Source of the DNA: Simmondsia chinensis
Taxonomy: Eukaryota; Streptophyta; Magnoliopsida; Caryophyllales; Simmondsiaceae
Assembly: GCA_018398585.1 (NCBI GenBank)
Contig: JAGTTD010000013.1
Location: 34,089,631 to 34,153,630 of the forward strand
Direction of reading: 5' to 3'
Length of the DNA: 64,000 nucleotides
Part shown: piece by piece, positions 44,704 to 55,686 of the stretch
Layout of the letters: each line of letters opens with the position of its first letter
Position numbering within the stretch: position 1 is the first letter of the stretch
Notes under the pieces: generated by a model
Database searches by the model: none
What the model was told of the DNA's origin: nothing
What the model saw: only the letters and a program-made list of their open reading frames with translations
Translations under genes and position numbers: made by a program

Positions 44704-47700
44704 ATGGATACGAAGGTACTTTCTACTGGAATCCGATATAAAAACATCCCCGAAAATTATATACGGCCTGAATCAGACCGACCCAATTTATCGGAAGTGT
44801 CCGACTGTGAAAACATACCCATCATCGACTTCGGGTCCAGCGACCGTACCCAAATCATTCAACAGATTCGGGATGCTTGTACAAACTATGGCTTTTTTCA
44901 GGTACGTACTTTTATTCGAGTAACTTATTTTTTTTTTTATATGGGTAAGAAAAGATTTTCGAAATTACTGTATTTTGTTAAAAAGGAAATAAATTACGAC
45001 ATTTTACATCGGGAAAGGGCCGATGAGGCTCGAACCCGTGTCACTCGAACTACTAGACCTTTGAAATCTTTGGTGTCGTTTCTATTTTTTAAGTTTTCGT
45101 ATTTAGAGTTAGAAATTGGGTTTCAAAAACGGGTTTTTTGGGTAACTTTAGTGAAAGATAAAAAAGGAAAATCAAAATTATGAAAATTTTATTATCAAAA
45201 TCTTATTTTTAATTTTCTAAAAAACGTAAAATTTATGAACAGAAAAAGATACCGAGCAAACCCTAAACTGTGGGTTTGTTTTCTACATTTGGAACCGTCC
45301 ATGTTACTTATTTATTTGGTGGGGTTGGACTTTATAATATAAAGGTGATAAATCATGGGGTGGCCAACGAGGCGGTCGAGGCGATGTTAACGGTAGCGCA
45401 AGAGTTTTTCCGATTACCGATTGAGGAGAAGATGAAGTTGTATTCCGATGACCCGACCAAGAAAGTAAGGCTTTCGACGAGTTTTAATGTAAAGAAAGAG
45501 AAGGTACATAATTGGAGAGATTACCTTAGGCTTCATTGTTGGCCACTTGACATGTACATGCCTCAATGGCCTTCTACTCCTTCTAACTTCAAGTAAGTTT
45601 TCGCATCTCTTTTTTAGATTTCTCGTAGTTTGAACGGTCGTTTTAGTCCTCAATCGAGATTTTGTAGGATCTTTTTTTGTCTGTTCTCTTTTCTCTATTG
45701 TGTTAAACTGTCGTCTTACCCTTGAGTCAATGCTTCGAGGGATGTTTTTCTTTGTCTGTTCTTTGTTTTCTTGACGGTTTTTAAGGGACGGGGCCCCTTC
45801 GGAAACAACTTGGTTGCCCTATAAGGGTAAGGCCGCTTATATATTACCCTCTCCGGACCCTGTCTCGACGAGAGCCCTTTTTCTTTGCTGTCTTCAACTT
45901 TGGTCTTTTTTCTAGTTTTAGGAGCCCCGAATTTTTGAGGTTGTGATTTTTAAAGTAATAAATGTAGGTTTTAAAAGAAACCTCATTATATATAAAGAAG
46001 CTTAATTTGAAATTTTGTTTGGAGCCTCGAGAATGTCAGGACCGGCCCTGACGTTATATTAGCTTTTTTTTCAACTCTTCTCTTTCACGTACAATCACCA
46101 AAGTCTTTATCATCAACGTATATTTAGACCGACCGTTTGATTTTTTTTGTTTTTGGTAAATTATATATTAATACCTTAAAATTTAGTGTATTAATTTTTT
46201 ATTTTATAAATATTGTGAAATAATTTTTTAATTCAAAAAGTTAGGCGTAGATAATAAATAAGCCTAAATGGCAGTGTGCAAAGGTGCAAAACATGCCTCA
46301 TTTTCATTCTTTCACACTATTATTTGGACTATTTTATTAAATATATATAATTTTTTTAACTAAAAAATTATTCACAAAGTTTATAAATTAAAAAATTAAT
46401 ACGTTAAATTTTTGAGTACTAATATATAATTTATTTTACCCATCAGGACCTTGCCTCAAATAGTCAGGGGCAGAGAAGAGGATAGAGCGTTGTTTTAAGC
46501 CAAAAAATCTGAAGTTCGTTTCCCTCTTGAACTTCTTCTTAAAAAATTCTTGACTTAACTGGCTCCTGTTGTGTGTGGGTTGCAGCATGGGCTAAGGTTT
46601 ATTAGATAATCGAGTTCCTTGTGAGACAAAAAAAAATTATACATAATTTTTTTTTTGTTTTTTTGCAACCTAAATGACTAAGTCTAGAAGGGTTATATTT
46701 TCAACTATCTAGAATTAACAGATAACATGATGGTGATGGTTGTGGAAGTTGCTAAAGATTTATTTATTATATACAAAAGTCATAACTTTGAATAATAACA
46801 ACCATATTTTGAATTAAATGACATTTATTATAAAATAATTAATGTATGTTTTAATAAAACTCTAGTTTTAAGGACCGCTTTGTCCAAAAAAAAAGTTTTA
46901 AGGACCGTGTCACGTTTCTCTGACATTCATGTCTGATCTGATACACGTGAAACCAAATACAAAGAATCTATAATATTTTAGTTATCTAGAATATTCTTTT
47001 TTGAATCTGGTTTAACTAAAGTTCCATAGAATGTTCCTGACTTGTTACAAACAACTTTTTCCTTTTTCACGTGTATATTTTTCATCTCAAATAGTACAGT
47101 TGAGTCTAAACCCGACAAAATACACATGTATAACGTATCTTTTGAGTAACTAAAACCGAAACCTTCGAAAGCGAAGTTGCTTATTTTTATTATAAAAATT
47201 ACATATATTTAATGAAATTAAATAATAATATAGGAAAAAAGTGAGAAATAAATGTTGAGGTGCGAAGCATCCTCAAGAAAGTAGAAGAACTTCTAAGAAG
47301 AAGCATGTGAATATTGTCCGAGTACCCCTTTTTTTATGCCAAAAGTCACTTTTATTATTTACTATTATTTATTAAAGTTAAGCGTGTTTGGACAAGAGTA
47401 GTACCAAAATAGATGACCTCTTAGGAAGTCCTAGTATTGTCAACCTTATAAGAGTTACACTTTGAAGGGGTAAGGTTGCGTACATCCACTCCTTTCAAAC
47501 CCCACTTGTATGGGAGTTTTTGGGACACTGAATCTGTTATTGTTGTTGTATTATCTTTGCATTAATTGCTTCGGTAATTTTTAAAAAAATAAAATTTTGA
47601 GATTTTTTTTTCATGTTTTTAATTATTTTTTAGTTTTTATTCAAATTATAAAATTGAAAATTAAAAACTACTAACAAGACAAATGATTTTTGTAATATAG

Positions 47701-50700
47701 TAATTAGATCAAAAATTATAATTAGGAAACAGACTGTTTGACCTAAAATTCTTGGTCAATGTCCCTAGCTTAGACCTTGCTAAACCACAAATAAAAAAAA
47801 ATTTAACAGGTTTTGAGATTTTTTTTGGTTTTTTTATTATTTTCGGTTTTTTTTTTTTTTTTTTTTCAAATTAGGCTATATATTTTATGGTTTAACTGAA
47901 CTGTTCGGTAAAAATACTATTCAGGTTTTAAGCATAAGGTCTTGAATTCAAAACTTGTTACCTTTGTTTTGAATTTAGTGGCCGTAGTTAGGAATCCTTG
48001 CATCTCTTACCAGTGTAAAAATAATATTTAACGGTTTCTATTCTCTAATTATGCAACATTTTATAAATTTTTTCTAAGCAATACTACCAAAGCATTAATT
48101 TACGTAGGGAGCACAACGACATAAATGGCCTAACTCAACAATCAAACAGCATTGCATATTCACGAATAACCATCACATTATGCTAGGGTGAAAGTTAGAA
48201 AATTATTGTATTAGGTATTGTCGCCTATACCGAAGGCAGCTGTTCCAAAATTTCAGCAATAGGCAATGGTTCATTCAAATGCAACAGTAAGAAGCCCTTC
48301 TCTTTCGAGGACAATGAAACCAAATCGTTGGCTTTGCCATATTGGGTATCGATAAAAACCGCTCTATTCAAATGCAACAAAGCGAAGAACCTATTAATAA
48401 CACGTTAGGCAAAGAATCAGAATTGCAGATGTAACCAAACATAACCGTTTCAATTGAATAAACTACTTTTCACAAATAATCAAACACTTGTACGTATATT
48501 TCTAAACACATGTTTAAAATTCAAATAAGAAACTACTCAATATTAAGATACAAGTAATTGTCATAACTGAAATATTTGTACGATAAATTTTTTACTCGGG
48601 AGACAACCTTCCAAATAACATTGTCCTCAAAAGCTATATCACACATGCTTAAAAAGTGAATAATCTAGCCGCTATAACAGTTCACAATATTATAATACTT
48701 CCGGGGCTGTTATTGACACGGTAGAAAATGTTATTATCGAAGCAATAATGTGCCTTGAATTGAATAATAGTCACAAATTTTGAAAAAAATATATCTGATG
48801 TTCACGTTGAAACTCAAGATGGTTTGGTTCAGTTTGTTTCGGCTTATATTTTTTCAACTTATCTGTTTCAATAGGATAGATCCATTTAATATTTATATCT
48901 TTTTACTATGAAGTGTTTAGCTGTGCAGTACAGGAAAATTCTTTTGTATAAAGTAAAATGTTTGGAGACAAATTTTTAAAAAAAAATTATCTAATCACAA
49001 AAACTTATTAATAGTAAATAGGAGAAAATTGTGATAATAGTTGGTCGTAATAATAGAGTTTAGTGTGTGCAGCGACCCATAAGCATAAAATGTAAAAATA
49101 AGTATAGTTGTAAAAATTTAATATTAATACAGTCTTTGTAAAGAATTTTTCTGAAATAAGCCATAAAAAAATTCAATTTTACTTCTTTTTCCACTTAAAA
49201 TATAAAAAAGAAGTAAAAAGATCACGCCCGTCAATAAAATGCAAATTATACAATTAATTAAAACTTTTCACTACTTTAAGCGGTTAAAACGTTAAATCAA
49301 ATATAGTTTTAAACCATAAAAAAATGTAAAATTATTTTTTTATTAATAAAATATAAATTATATAATTAACTAAAATTTTACAAAATTTTAAACTGTTAAA
49401 AAGTTGGATCTAATATGATCTTGTTAATAATGTGAAAATAATTAAATGGGGTTGGCGCCGCAACTCAAGAAAAGAGGAGTTTTTCAGCTTTTTGGCATGT
49501 TTTAAAAAAAAAAAAAAATTTTTGGCACATTTTTCAAAATATTTGATAATTTAACACCTTTTACTGCAGTAATATTGTACGACGTTTTGTACATCGTGCA
49601 ATCACTGGCACTATTGCACGACGTCCCGTACGTCATGCAATAATACCCAAATTTTTGTTTTAAACTTTTACATCTTTAAAATTTAAAAAAATTAATAAAA
49701 TCTATTTTTAATTTCAATTATTTTAATTTTTAATTTAATAATTTAAATTACTAAATGTATATATATTTTAAATTAAAAAGTATATGTTTGAACTATTAAT
49801 AAGAAAAAATATAAATAAAAGACATTTAAATAAAGAGATGGTGATAAGTATATTATTATTAAACTGTCTCATATAGAAATTATGGTATTATAATACTATT
49901 AAAAAGAAAGGTATAAATGAGTGATATATTTAAATAAAGAGATATTAATATTTTTAATAAAAAATTACGAATTTATATATTTGTATATTATTATTTGAGA
50001 AAAACACGCCAAAAAGCTAAAAAATTAATTGCTAAATATTTTAAAAAATGAGCCAAAAACTTTTTTTTTTAAAACACGCCAAAAGCCTAAAAGCTCAGAA
50101 AAGAGGGGACCAAATTTCTGGCCGCAGAATGAACAGTAATGACGTCAGCACGTGAGGACAAAAAGATTCAGAGGTTCGAGAATCTTCTGTCACTGCTGAT
50201 GACACTTTCTCTTTCCGCGTTGACGTCATTTCTCTACGTTTGTCTGACGTCACTATCCCACACTTGTCGCATTCCTTTGAAACCACTTTCCTACCGACAT
50301 ATTTAGGTGTTTTTTATTTAATTTCTATAAAAAATTATATTTTTTAAAAAATTAATTCTTACTTCTCAAAAAGTAGGTAAAACATGTTTGATTATCAAGA
50401 TAGAAAGTATAATTTTTTTGTAAAGCTGGTTAAAAATAAAAAAATTAAAACTTACTTTTGCCATTTTGATTGAGTAATTTCACTTCTGTTTATTTTTTCC
50501 TAATTAAATAAGAGTTAAAATTTATACTTTTTCGTAAATTTTTACTTTCTGCATACCACATAAGGCCTTATTTTAGGGATATATTAATGAGAAAATTTAT
50601 CAATTTTGTATTTTGAGTTTTGATAATTTATTATTTAGATATACTGGGTATATATTTTGCGGGTCCAAGAAATTTTATGAAAAGGCTCAAACTTGGTATA

Positions 50701-53411
50701 CGAGCATAATAATATATTAGTATTATTTGTCGTAATTCAAGGTAGTTTTGATTGAAAATACCGAAATAGAGCATGATAGTTCCAAAATTGTCAGAATCCA
50801 AAAAATTTCACTAGATTTCGATGAAAACTATCTAACATTGTTGTTTGGGTGCAAAAATATCATATGATGATAAAAAATACCTATATATTTGTTAAAATTG
50901 TATTTTATATCAGCATTTTATAACGTAAATCTATTGAGTTTTTGTAGAGGCTGTTTAATTCATAAATTTTAAAATTTATGGTACCATATTAGTGATAAAA
51001 TTTTAAATCTTATAGTATGTGACTATATATACTGAAATGTGAGAGCATCTAAGTGATAAAATGTCAAAACTTGGGATAACTAAGCGATAACCCAATGAAA
51101 TATTAAATTGTATATTTTTTGTTTTTATTTTTCATTTCTTAAAATAAACTATTTATATTTTGAAATAATTATGGAATCTCAAAGATTGAATTGGATACGA
51201 TGAGCTGGAAAATAGATCGGTCTTGTAAAATGACTATTTTTGGGCCCATTGAACTCCTGAAAAGCCCAACTCACATGCCCAATTTCAAGCACTATACTGA
51301 AAAAATTATATTTTAGTACAGTGATGGATGACCTCCTGGGAGGTTCTCGTGTTACCGACCATATAAGGTTGGGGGTTCTCGAAAACAGCCACTCGGCAAG
51401 GTTACACCCTGAAGGGATATGGCTGCGTACATCCACTCCTCAGACCCTGCTTAGGCGGGGGAGTCCTTGAGGTACTGTGTCTGTTGTTGTTATTGTTAAC
51501 GTTTTATGACCTATTTTTTGACTTATTAACTTAGGGTTTAAATTTTGTAGTCCTTTGGTTATAGTGAAATTATTTCTTACTTTAAGAACCGCTACAAACG
51601 ACTTAAAGAAAAACAAGCGTGGTCTTGAAGAAAAACGACTTATCGGTATTAAAAAATTTGTCATCCATCCAACCAAACCGACCCGTACCTCCGACCCTGG
51701 CTCACGAAGCTGGCATACAAGATTCACGAATAAACTCAAATGAGGTTTCTCATCCCAAAATCAATTGGCATTATATTGAATATTTCGCCAAAGCTATATA
51801 TTAGTCTCTTCTCTCTCACAGCTCTGATATTGGACATAACTATACTCACATGTAGGGGGTGTAAATAAGCTGAGTCGAGCCGAGCGTCCCCTTGTTCAAA
51901 CTCTAGCTCGATAAGCGTTATTGAGCTTTCACACCATTGTTCAAGCTCTGTTAGATAACAAGGGTGTCCGATATTCGACTCAACTTGGTAGTGTAATCAA
52001 GCTAAATCAAGGTTGTTACCTAGTTGAATCGAGCTCATAACTAAGGCGAGCTTGCTGTCAAGTTGAGCTTGTTCCAAGTTAAGCTTTTCAAGTTAGTATT
52101 GACCATCGAACCATTTTCAAACTAGAACTAATTGTTTACGAGCTCTTAATAAGTTTTTAACATGCCATTATCGATCATTTACCGAATTCTTTATCGAGCC
52201 TTTAACAAGCCGTTATCAAATGTTATTCGCAAATGTTAACAATCCGAGCACCCACTTGTTCGAACTCAGCTCGTCAAGCTCATCGAGTGTGTTCGAACTC
52301 AATTTGATAAGCTATCGAGCCCCATAATGAACATAAACGAGCTGTAATCGATTTTAAACACGGATAGTTCATCAAGCATTTAGTTCGTCTGCACTCTTAC
52401 TCACATATGAAGTTCTTGACAGGGAAATAGTGAGCAAGTATTGCAATGAAGTAAGAGAACTCGGAATGAGACTCGAAGAAGCCATTTCGGAGAGCCTAGG
52501 CTTGGAAAGGAAGTACCTAACAAATGTACTAGGGGACCAAGGGCAACACATGGCCGTTAACTATTACCCGCCCTGCCCGAGCCCAGACCTGACATTCGGG
52601 TTACCGGGTCACACAGACCCAAACGCCCTAACCATACTCTTACAAGAGTTGGATGTGGCTGGCCTTCAAGTCCTTAAGGATGGCAAATGGGTTCACGTTA
52701 GGCCTCTCCCTAATGCCTTTGTTGTTAACATTGGTGATCAACTACAGGTATCTCTATCCTCCCTCGTACTTTTTTACGGATATGTATAAAAGATGAAAAC
52801 TTGGTAATTTTCCCATTAAAGCGAGGTCTGTTGGGATTGAAACTCGTGTTAAACTCGTGACCTCTGGATCAACAAGACTGTGATGCCATGTCAAGAAACC
52901 AACATTCCCAAAAGTTTAAACTGATGGATAAAAGTCGAGGAATAATTTCATACTCTGACATTAATAGTCTGATATCAAACTTCAATAAGTCTAAATGACG
53001 TAAGTTTAGACTAGAGATCGAACCGATAGGTTTGAGCTCAACCATAACTGAGTGAAGCTCGAGCTCAAAGTTTCAGCCAAATGATGAAAAGTCGTGACCT
53101 TCAAGCCTTCATAGCTTATGACGTTTCTTATTAAACTCACACGGGAGTTATTTAACTTACAGGCATTGAGCAACGGGTTGTACAAGAGCGTGTGGCACAG
53201 AGCGGTAGTGAACGCAGACAAGGCCCGATTATCGGTGGCCTCGTTCCTCTGCCCTGCCGATGACGCCTTGATCAGCCCTCCGCCACCTCTCACCTCTACC
53301 GGAAATGACGCGGTTTACCGGAACTTCACATACACCGAGTACTACAATAAATTCTGGAGCCGCAATTTGGATCAGGAGCACTGTTTGGAACTTTTCAAAA
53401 ATCAAGGGTGA
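44704..53411 (+). CDS. DMR6-like: DMR6-type 2-oxoglutarate/Fe(II) dioxygenase (salicylic acid 5-hydroxylase clade), 4 exons, 339 aa
   Basis: Exons: 44704-44901, 45345-45592, 52423-52747, 53163-53411 (stop TGA); all introns are GT-AG and the joins keep frame. The product starts MDTKVLSTGI and ends HCLELFKNQG, 339 residues against ~340 for Arabidopsis DMR6. The N-terminal DIOX domain has IPIIDFGS and YGFFQVINHG. The catalytic fold carries the iron ligands His212 and Asp214 (GLPGHTDPNALTILLQ) and His269 (SVWHRAVVN), the 2OG-binding Arg279-x-Ser281, and NYYPPCP at 195-201. By family knowledge the enzyme is cytosolic, hydroxylates salicylic acid to 2,5-dihydroxybenzoate and can act on flavanones, lowering immune signalling. 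Intron 2 is 6.8 kb and full of repeats; no disabling change is seen in the exons. A related flavone synthase role is the main alternative. Confidence 0.93.
45783..45882 (+). mobile_element. Worn Au-type SINE tail in intron 2
   Basis: CTTCGGAAACAACTTGGTTG, GGGTAAGGCCGCTTATAT and CGACGAGAGCCC keep the order of the Au-type tail, but the TTG repeats and 5S head are gone. Confidence 0.6.
46437..46637 (+). mobile_element. tRNA-derived SINE in intron 2
   Basis: The head contains an A-box-like AGGATAGAGCG segment and a B-box-like GAAGTTCGTTTCCC. The 3' part CTGGCTCCTG ... TTTATTAGATAATCGAGTTCC with an A-run matches the truncated SINE at 9905-9982. AT-rich flanks (ATATAATTTATTTT and ATACATAATTTTTTT) may be a worn target duplication. 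Confidence 0.7.
47375..47553 (+). mobile_element. 5S-rRNA-headed SINE with Au-like tail, copy 3 (intron 2)
   Basis: The head begins inside the 5S part: AAGTTAAGCGTGTTTGGAC, GAGTAGTACCAAAATAGATG and CCTCTTAGGAAGTCC. It is followed by GTAAGGTTGCGTACATCC, TATGGGAGTTTTTGGGACAC and TGTTATTGTTGTTG. It is truncated at the 5' end. Confidence 0.85.
48236..48410 (-). other. Unrecognised short open segment in intron 2
   Basis: On the minus strand about 55 codons read without a stop, including HLNRAVFIDTQYGKAND and EKGFLLLHLNEPLP. The composition is less AT-rich than its surroundings and the LLHLN word occurs twice. I do not recognise the protein; it may be a fragment of a host gene carried by a repeat, or chance. 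Confidence 0.25.
49477..50096. mobile_element. Mutator-like TIR element with two ATTGCACGACGT palindromes (intron 2)
   Basis: The target duplication AGAAAAGAG is perfect (49468-49476, 50097-50105). The ends GAGTTTTTCAGCTTTTTGGC and reverse GAGCTTTTAGGCTTTTGGCG are TIRs that continue through GCATGTTTTAAA. Inside, ATTGTACGACGT...ACATCGTGCAAT and ATTGCACGACGT...ACGTCATGCAAT (about 49575-49643) are two ~29-bp hairpins 10 bp apart. The rest is AT-rich and non-coding. Confidence 0.87.
50140..50252. promoter_or_regulatory. Cluster of three TGACGTCA sites and a CACGTG G-box in intron 2
   Basis: TGACGTCA occurs at 50140-50147, 50221-50228 and 50245-50252, and CACGTG at 50149-50154, in a short GC-richer island between AT-rich repeats. 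TGACGTCA is the palindromic core bound by TGA-class bZIP factors, which carry salicylic-acid signalling; CACGTG is the general bZIP/bHLH G-box. A role for this gene is inferred, not shown. Confidence 0.55.
50253..51316. other. Intron 2 sequence, nothing identified
   Basis: AT-rich, with no repeat I recognise and no frame with a domain. Confidence 0.5.
51317..51498 (+). mobile_element. 5S-rRNA-headed SINE with Au-like tail, copy 4 (intron 2)
   Basis: GTGATGGATGACCTCCTGGG and AGGTTCTCGTGTTACC are the last third of the 5S head. The tail follows with GTTCTCGAAAACAGCC, GGCTGCGTACATCC, GGGGGAGTCCTTGAGG and TCTGTTGTTGTTATTG. Confidence 0.87.
51852..52398. mobile_element. hAT MITE in intron 2, just before exon 3
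   Basis: The target duplication ACTCACAT is perfect (51844-51851, 52399-52406). The left end is GTAGGGGGTGTAAATAAGC; the right end TTCGTCTGCACTCTT is a worn inverted copy. The interior has the GAGCTCG and TTATCGAGC words of 1297-1850. Its right edge is only 24 bp from the exon 3 boundary, inside the branch-point/acceptor zone. Confidence 0.88.
52820..52961 (-). mobile_element. Miniature LTR element fragment in intron 3 of the DMR6-type gene
   Basis: On the minus strand it has an LTR (TGTCAGAGTATGAAATTATT to TTTCTTGACA, 52889-52961), then TGGCATCACAGTC as primer-binding site and part of the internal region. Confidence 0.8.
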
Positions 53412-53461
53412 CTTTACAGCCGGGGCACGAAATGTTACTTTCAGAGTAATGATACGATTTA

Positions 53462-54157
53462 GGGCCTATTTGACATTGCTGAGAAAATATTATTTTTTTC
53501 AGAAGCACTTTTTATAAAAGTATTTTTGTAAAAGGTGCTGTTTTAAATTAACAGTTTCTGTTTGGTAAACCAGTAAAGAAGCGCTTATAGTAGTATTATG
53601 AATGTTTGGCCAATGTTAAAAAAAGTGCCTTTTTTCTATAAAATTACCACGAAGGACATTAATAGAAGTCTTTTATAAAAAAAAATCATCCCCATTTTAA
53701 ATATTTAATATATTTTTTTAAATGTTTAAAATATTTTTTATATTTTTTAAATATATAAATTTCCTAAATATTTAAAATAATTTTTAATATTTATAAAGTA
53801 TTTTCTCAAGATTTTTAAAATATTTAATCCTTTAAAAAAACAATATATTTTCAAATATTTAAAATATTTTCTAAATATCATAAATATATTATTAATTATT
53901 AAATTTTTTTTCATATTTAATATGTATTTGTAAATATATTGTCAAATTTCAGGGTATCTGAAATAAATTTCTCAATTATTTAGTTTTTGCTTCTATTTTT
54001 GTTTAAAAAAAGAAGCACTAAATTTCTGTTTCTGCTATTTCTACTTTTAATAAAAAAACTCTTTTTCACGGTTGTCAAACAACTTCAAATCTCATTAAAG
54101 GATTTTTTTGAGAAAAAAACACTTTTTTTCCCAAAATAAGCAATAACAAATAGGCCC
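53462..54157. mobile_element. Tourist/PIF-like element 50 bp after the DMR6-type stop codon
   Basis: The ends GGGCCTATTTGACATTGCT and reverse GGGCCTATTTGTTATTGCTT are TIRs. TTA lies on both sides (53459-53461, 54158-54160). AAGCACTTTTT-type words appear on both arms. It is non-coding and may supply part of the gene's 3' untranslated region. Confidence 0.82.
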
Positions 54158-55080
54158 TTAAAGTGAATTATAACTACAAATTTTAAAAAATTGCTTTGAT
54201 ATTAACATTTTTGCTGTAGTAATAAACATTATCCAAAATTAATTGTTTTTTTTTCCTTTTTTAATTAGATTTAAGTATGCCTGCATGTTTAATGCCTTAT
54301 AAATTTATATTTAAATTATAAAGAAAAATTGAGTAAAAAATCCTAGTTGTTTCATTAATCTTGTAGTTATAACCTAGTAAATTGAATTATGATAAAGGCA
54401 TTATGATCGACTTGTTTGTTTAAGCTTTTTTTCTAGAAAAAAAAAATCCGATTTAGGTTTGTTTAGTCTGAACAAAATGTTTTCAAACGCAAGAAGTTAT
54501 TTTCTGCTTTTAAGCAAGAGTAGAAAAATAGTACTTCTCTTTAAAAGCAAAAATAAAAACAAAAATGAAAAAGTTTTTTTGGAAAAAAAATACCCAAATA
54601 AAAACACTTTCTATTGAAAAGTTTTTAAGAAAAGTGCTTCAAAAACGCATTTTTTCACAGCTTGACTAAAAATTGTCGTAAATTATAAACACAAGCAGCC
54701 AAATCCAAGCATAGCATGTTCAAATTCGACTTACTAGTCTAAGCTGAAGTAAGCATTAAACTATGTAAACCGATTTAACTCATTTACATCTATTTTTTTT
54801 ACTTTCTTATTCCACCATTATACACCAAAATTAGAAGCAGGAAAATAGTGTTTATTATTGGTGGATAAAATTATTCATCAGTCTTCACCTATCAGCTTAG
54901 ATGATACAATACAAACTGTAAATTAATGGTAACACCAGCTCTAATAATATATTGAAAGGGTAGAAGCTCCAATAATGAAGATTTACATAAGGGAAAAAGG
55001 GGAGAAGTAGAAGAAGAACATAAAGGGAGAGAGAGAACAGAGCTAAGCTCTTACATCAATTGGCATATCTAACTTAATGC
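54158..55080. other. No gene; repeat fragments
   Basis: 54440-54660 resembles half of the preceding Tourist-like element (TTTTCTGCTTTTAAGCAAGAG). 54680-54795 recurs at 56105-56215 (AACACAAGC(A/G)GCCAAATCC and GTAAGCATTAAACTAT). No gene is seen. Confidence 0.5.
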
Positions 55081-55084
55081 CTTC

Positions 55085-55433
55085 TCCACGTATATATACT
55101 AATGGTTGGGGGGGCGGGGGGTGGGCATGTGATGGAATGTTCTAGAAGGAGGACAGGTGGCATAGGTGGAAGCCTCTGGAAGGATGGTTGCCGTGGCGGG
55201 GGTGAAGGGCGTGCCGGGTAGGAAGGTGTGGGTGAGACCTTGGCGGTGTCGGGTTGGATAGAGTGCGGCAGTATCGCCATGTAAAGACGGTTGGCAGTAA
55301 GGTTGGCGAAACGGGACATGGAGGTAAGGGGTGAAAAGAGGTAGGCGGTAGATTGGGGCGAGCATATGGCGGTAGAGGTAGATGCGGTAGCTGGGAATGG
55401 GATCCTTGGCTAGGCGATACTCGTGGTGTATCA
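55085..55433 (-). other. GC-rich island with open minus-strand frames, unrecognised
   Basis: About 350 bp of GC-rich sequence is open in more than one minus-strand frame, which points to composition rather than a gene. I cannot match any frame to a known domain. Captured coding DNA or a repeat is possible. Confidence 0.3.
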
Positions 55434-55686
55434 TTAGACTTTTGGAAGAGTTGGTTCCTTAACATGGTATCAGAACCTAGGTGACTAAGAGGTCATGAGT
55501 TCGAATTTCAATAGCCCACCACTTTCAATATTAAAATAATTTAAGCACAAGGTACGAGGTGGGCCCATGCACTATCCACGTTCTAAGCTCAATTGGTATT
55601 CACGTGAGGGGGTATGTTGGAGTATAAAACTATTCCTAGACCTTTACCCATCAGCTTAAACTATTGGAAAAAATGGTTCCTTGACA
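55434..55686 (+). mobile_element. Miniature LTR element, nearly complete
   Basis: A truncated 5' LTR ends GGTTCCTTAACA at 55464 and is followed directly by TGGTATCAGAACC (initiator-tRNA primer-binding site). The internal part is 150 bp. GTGAGGGGGTA (polypurine site) precedes a full 72-bp 3' LTR (55615-55686, TGTTGGAGTATAAAAC to CCTTGACA). Confidence 0.87.
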
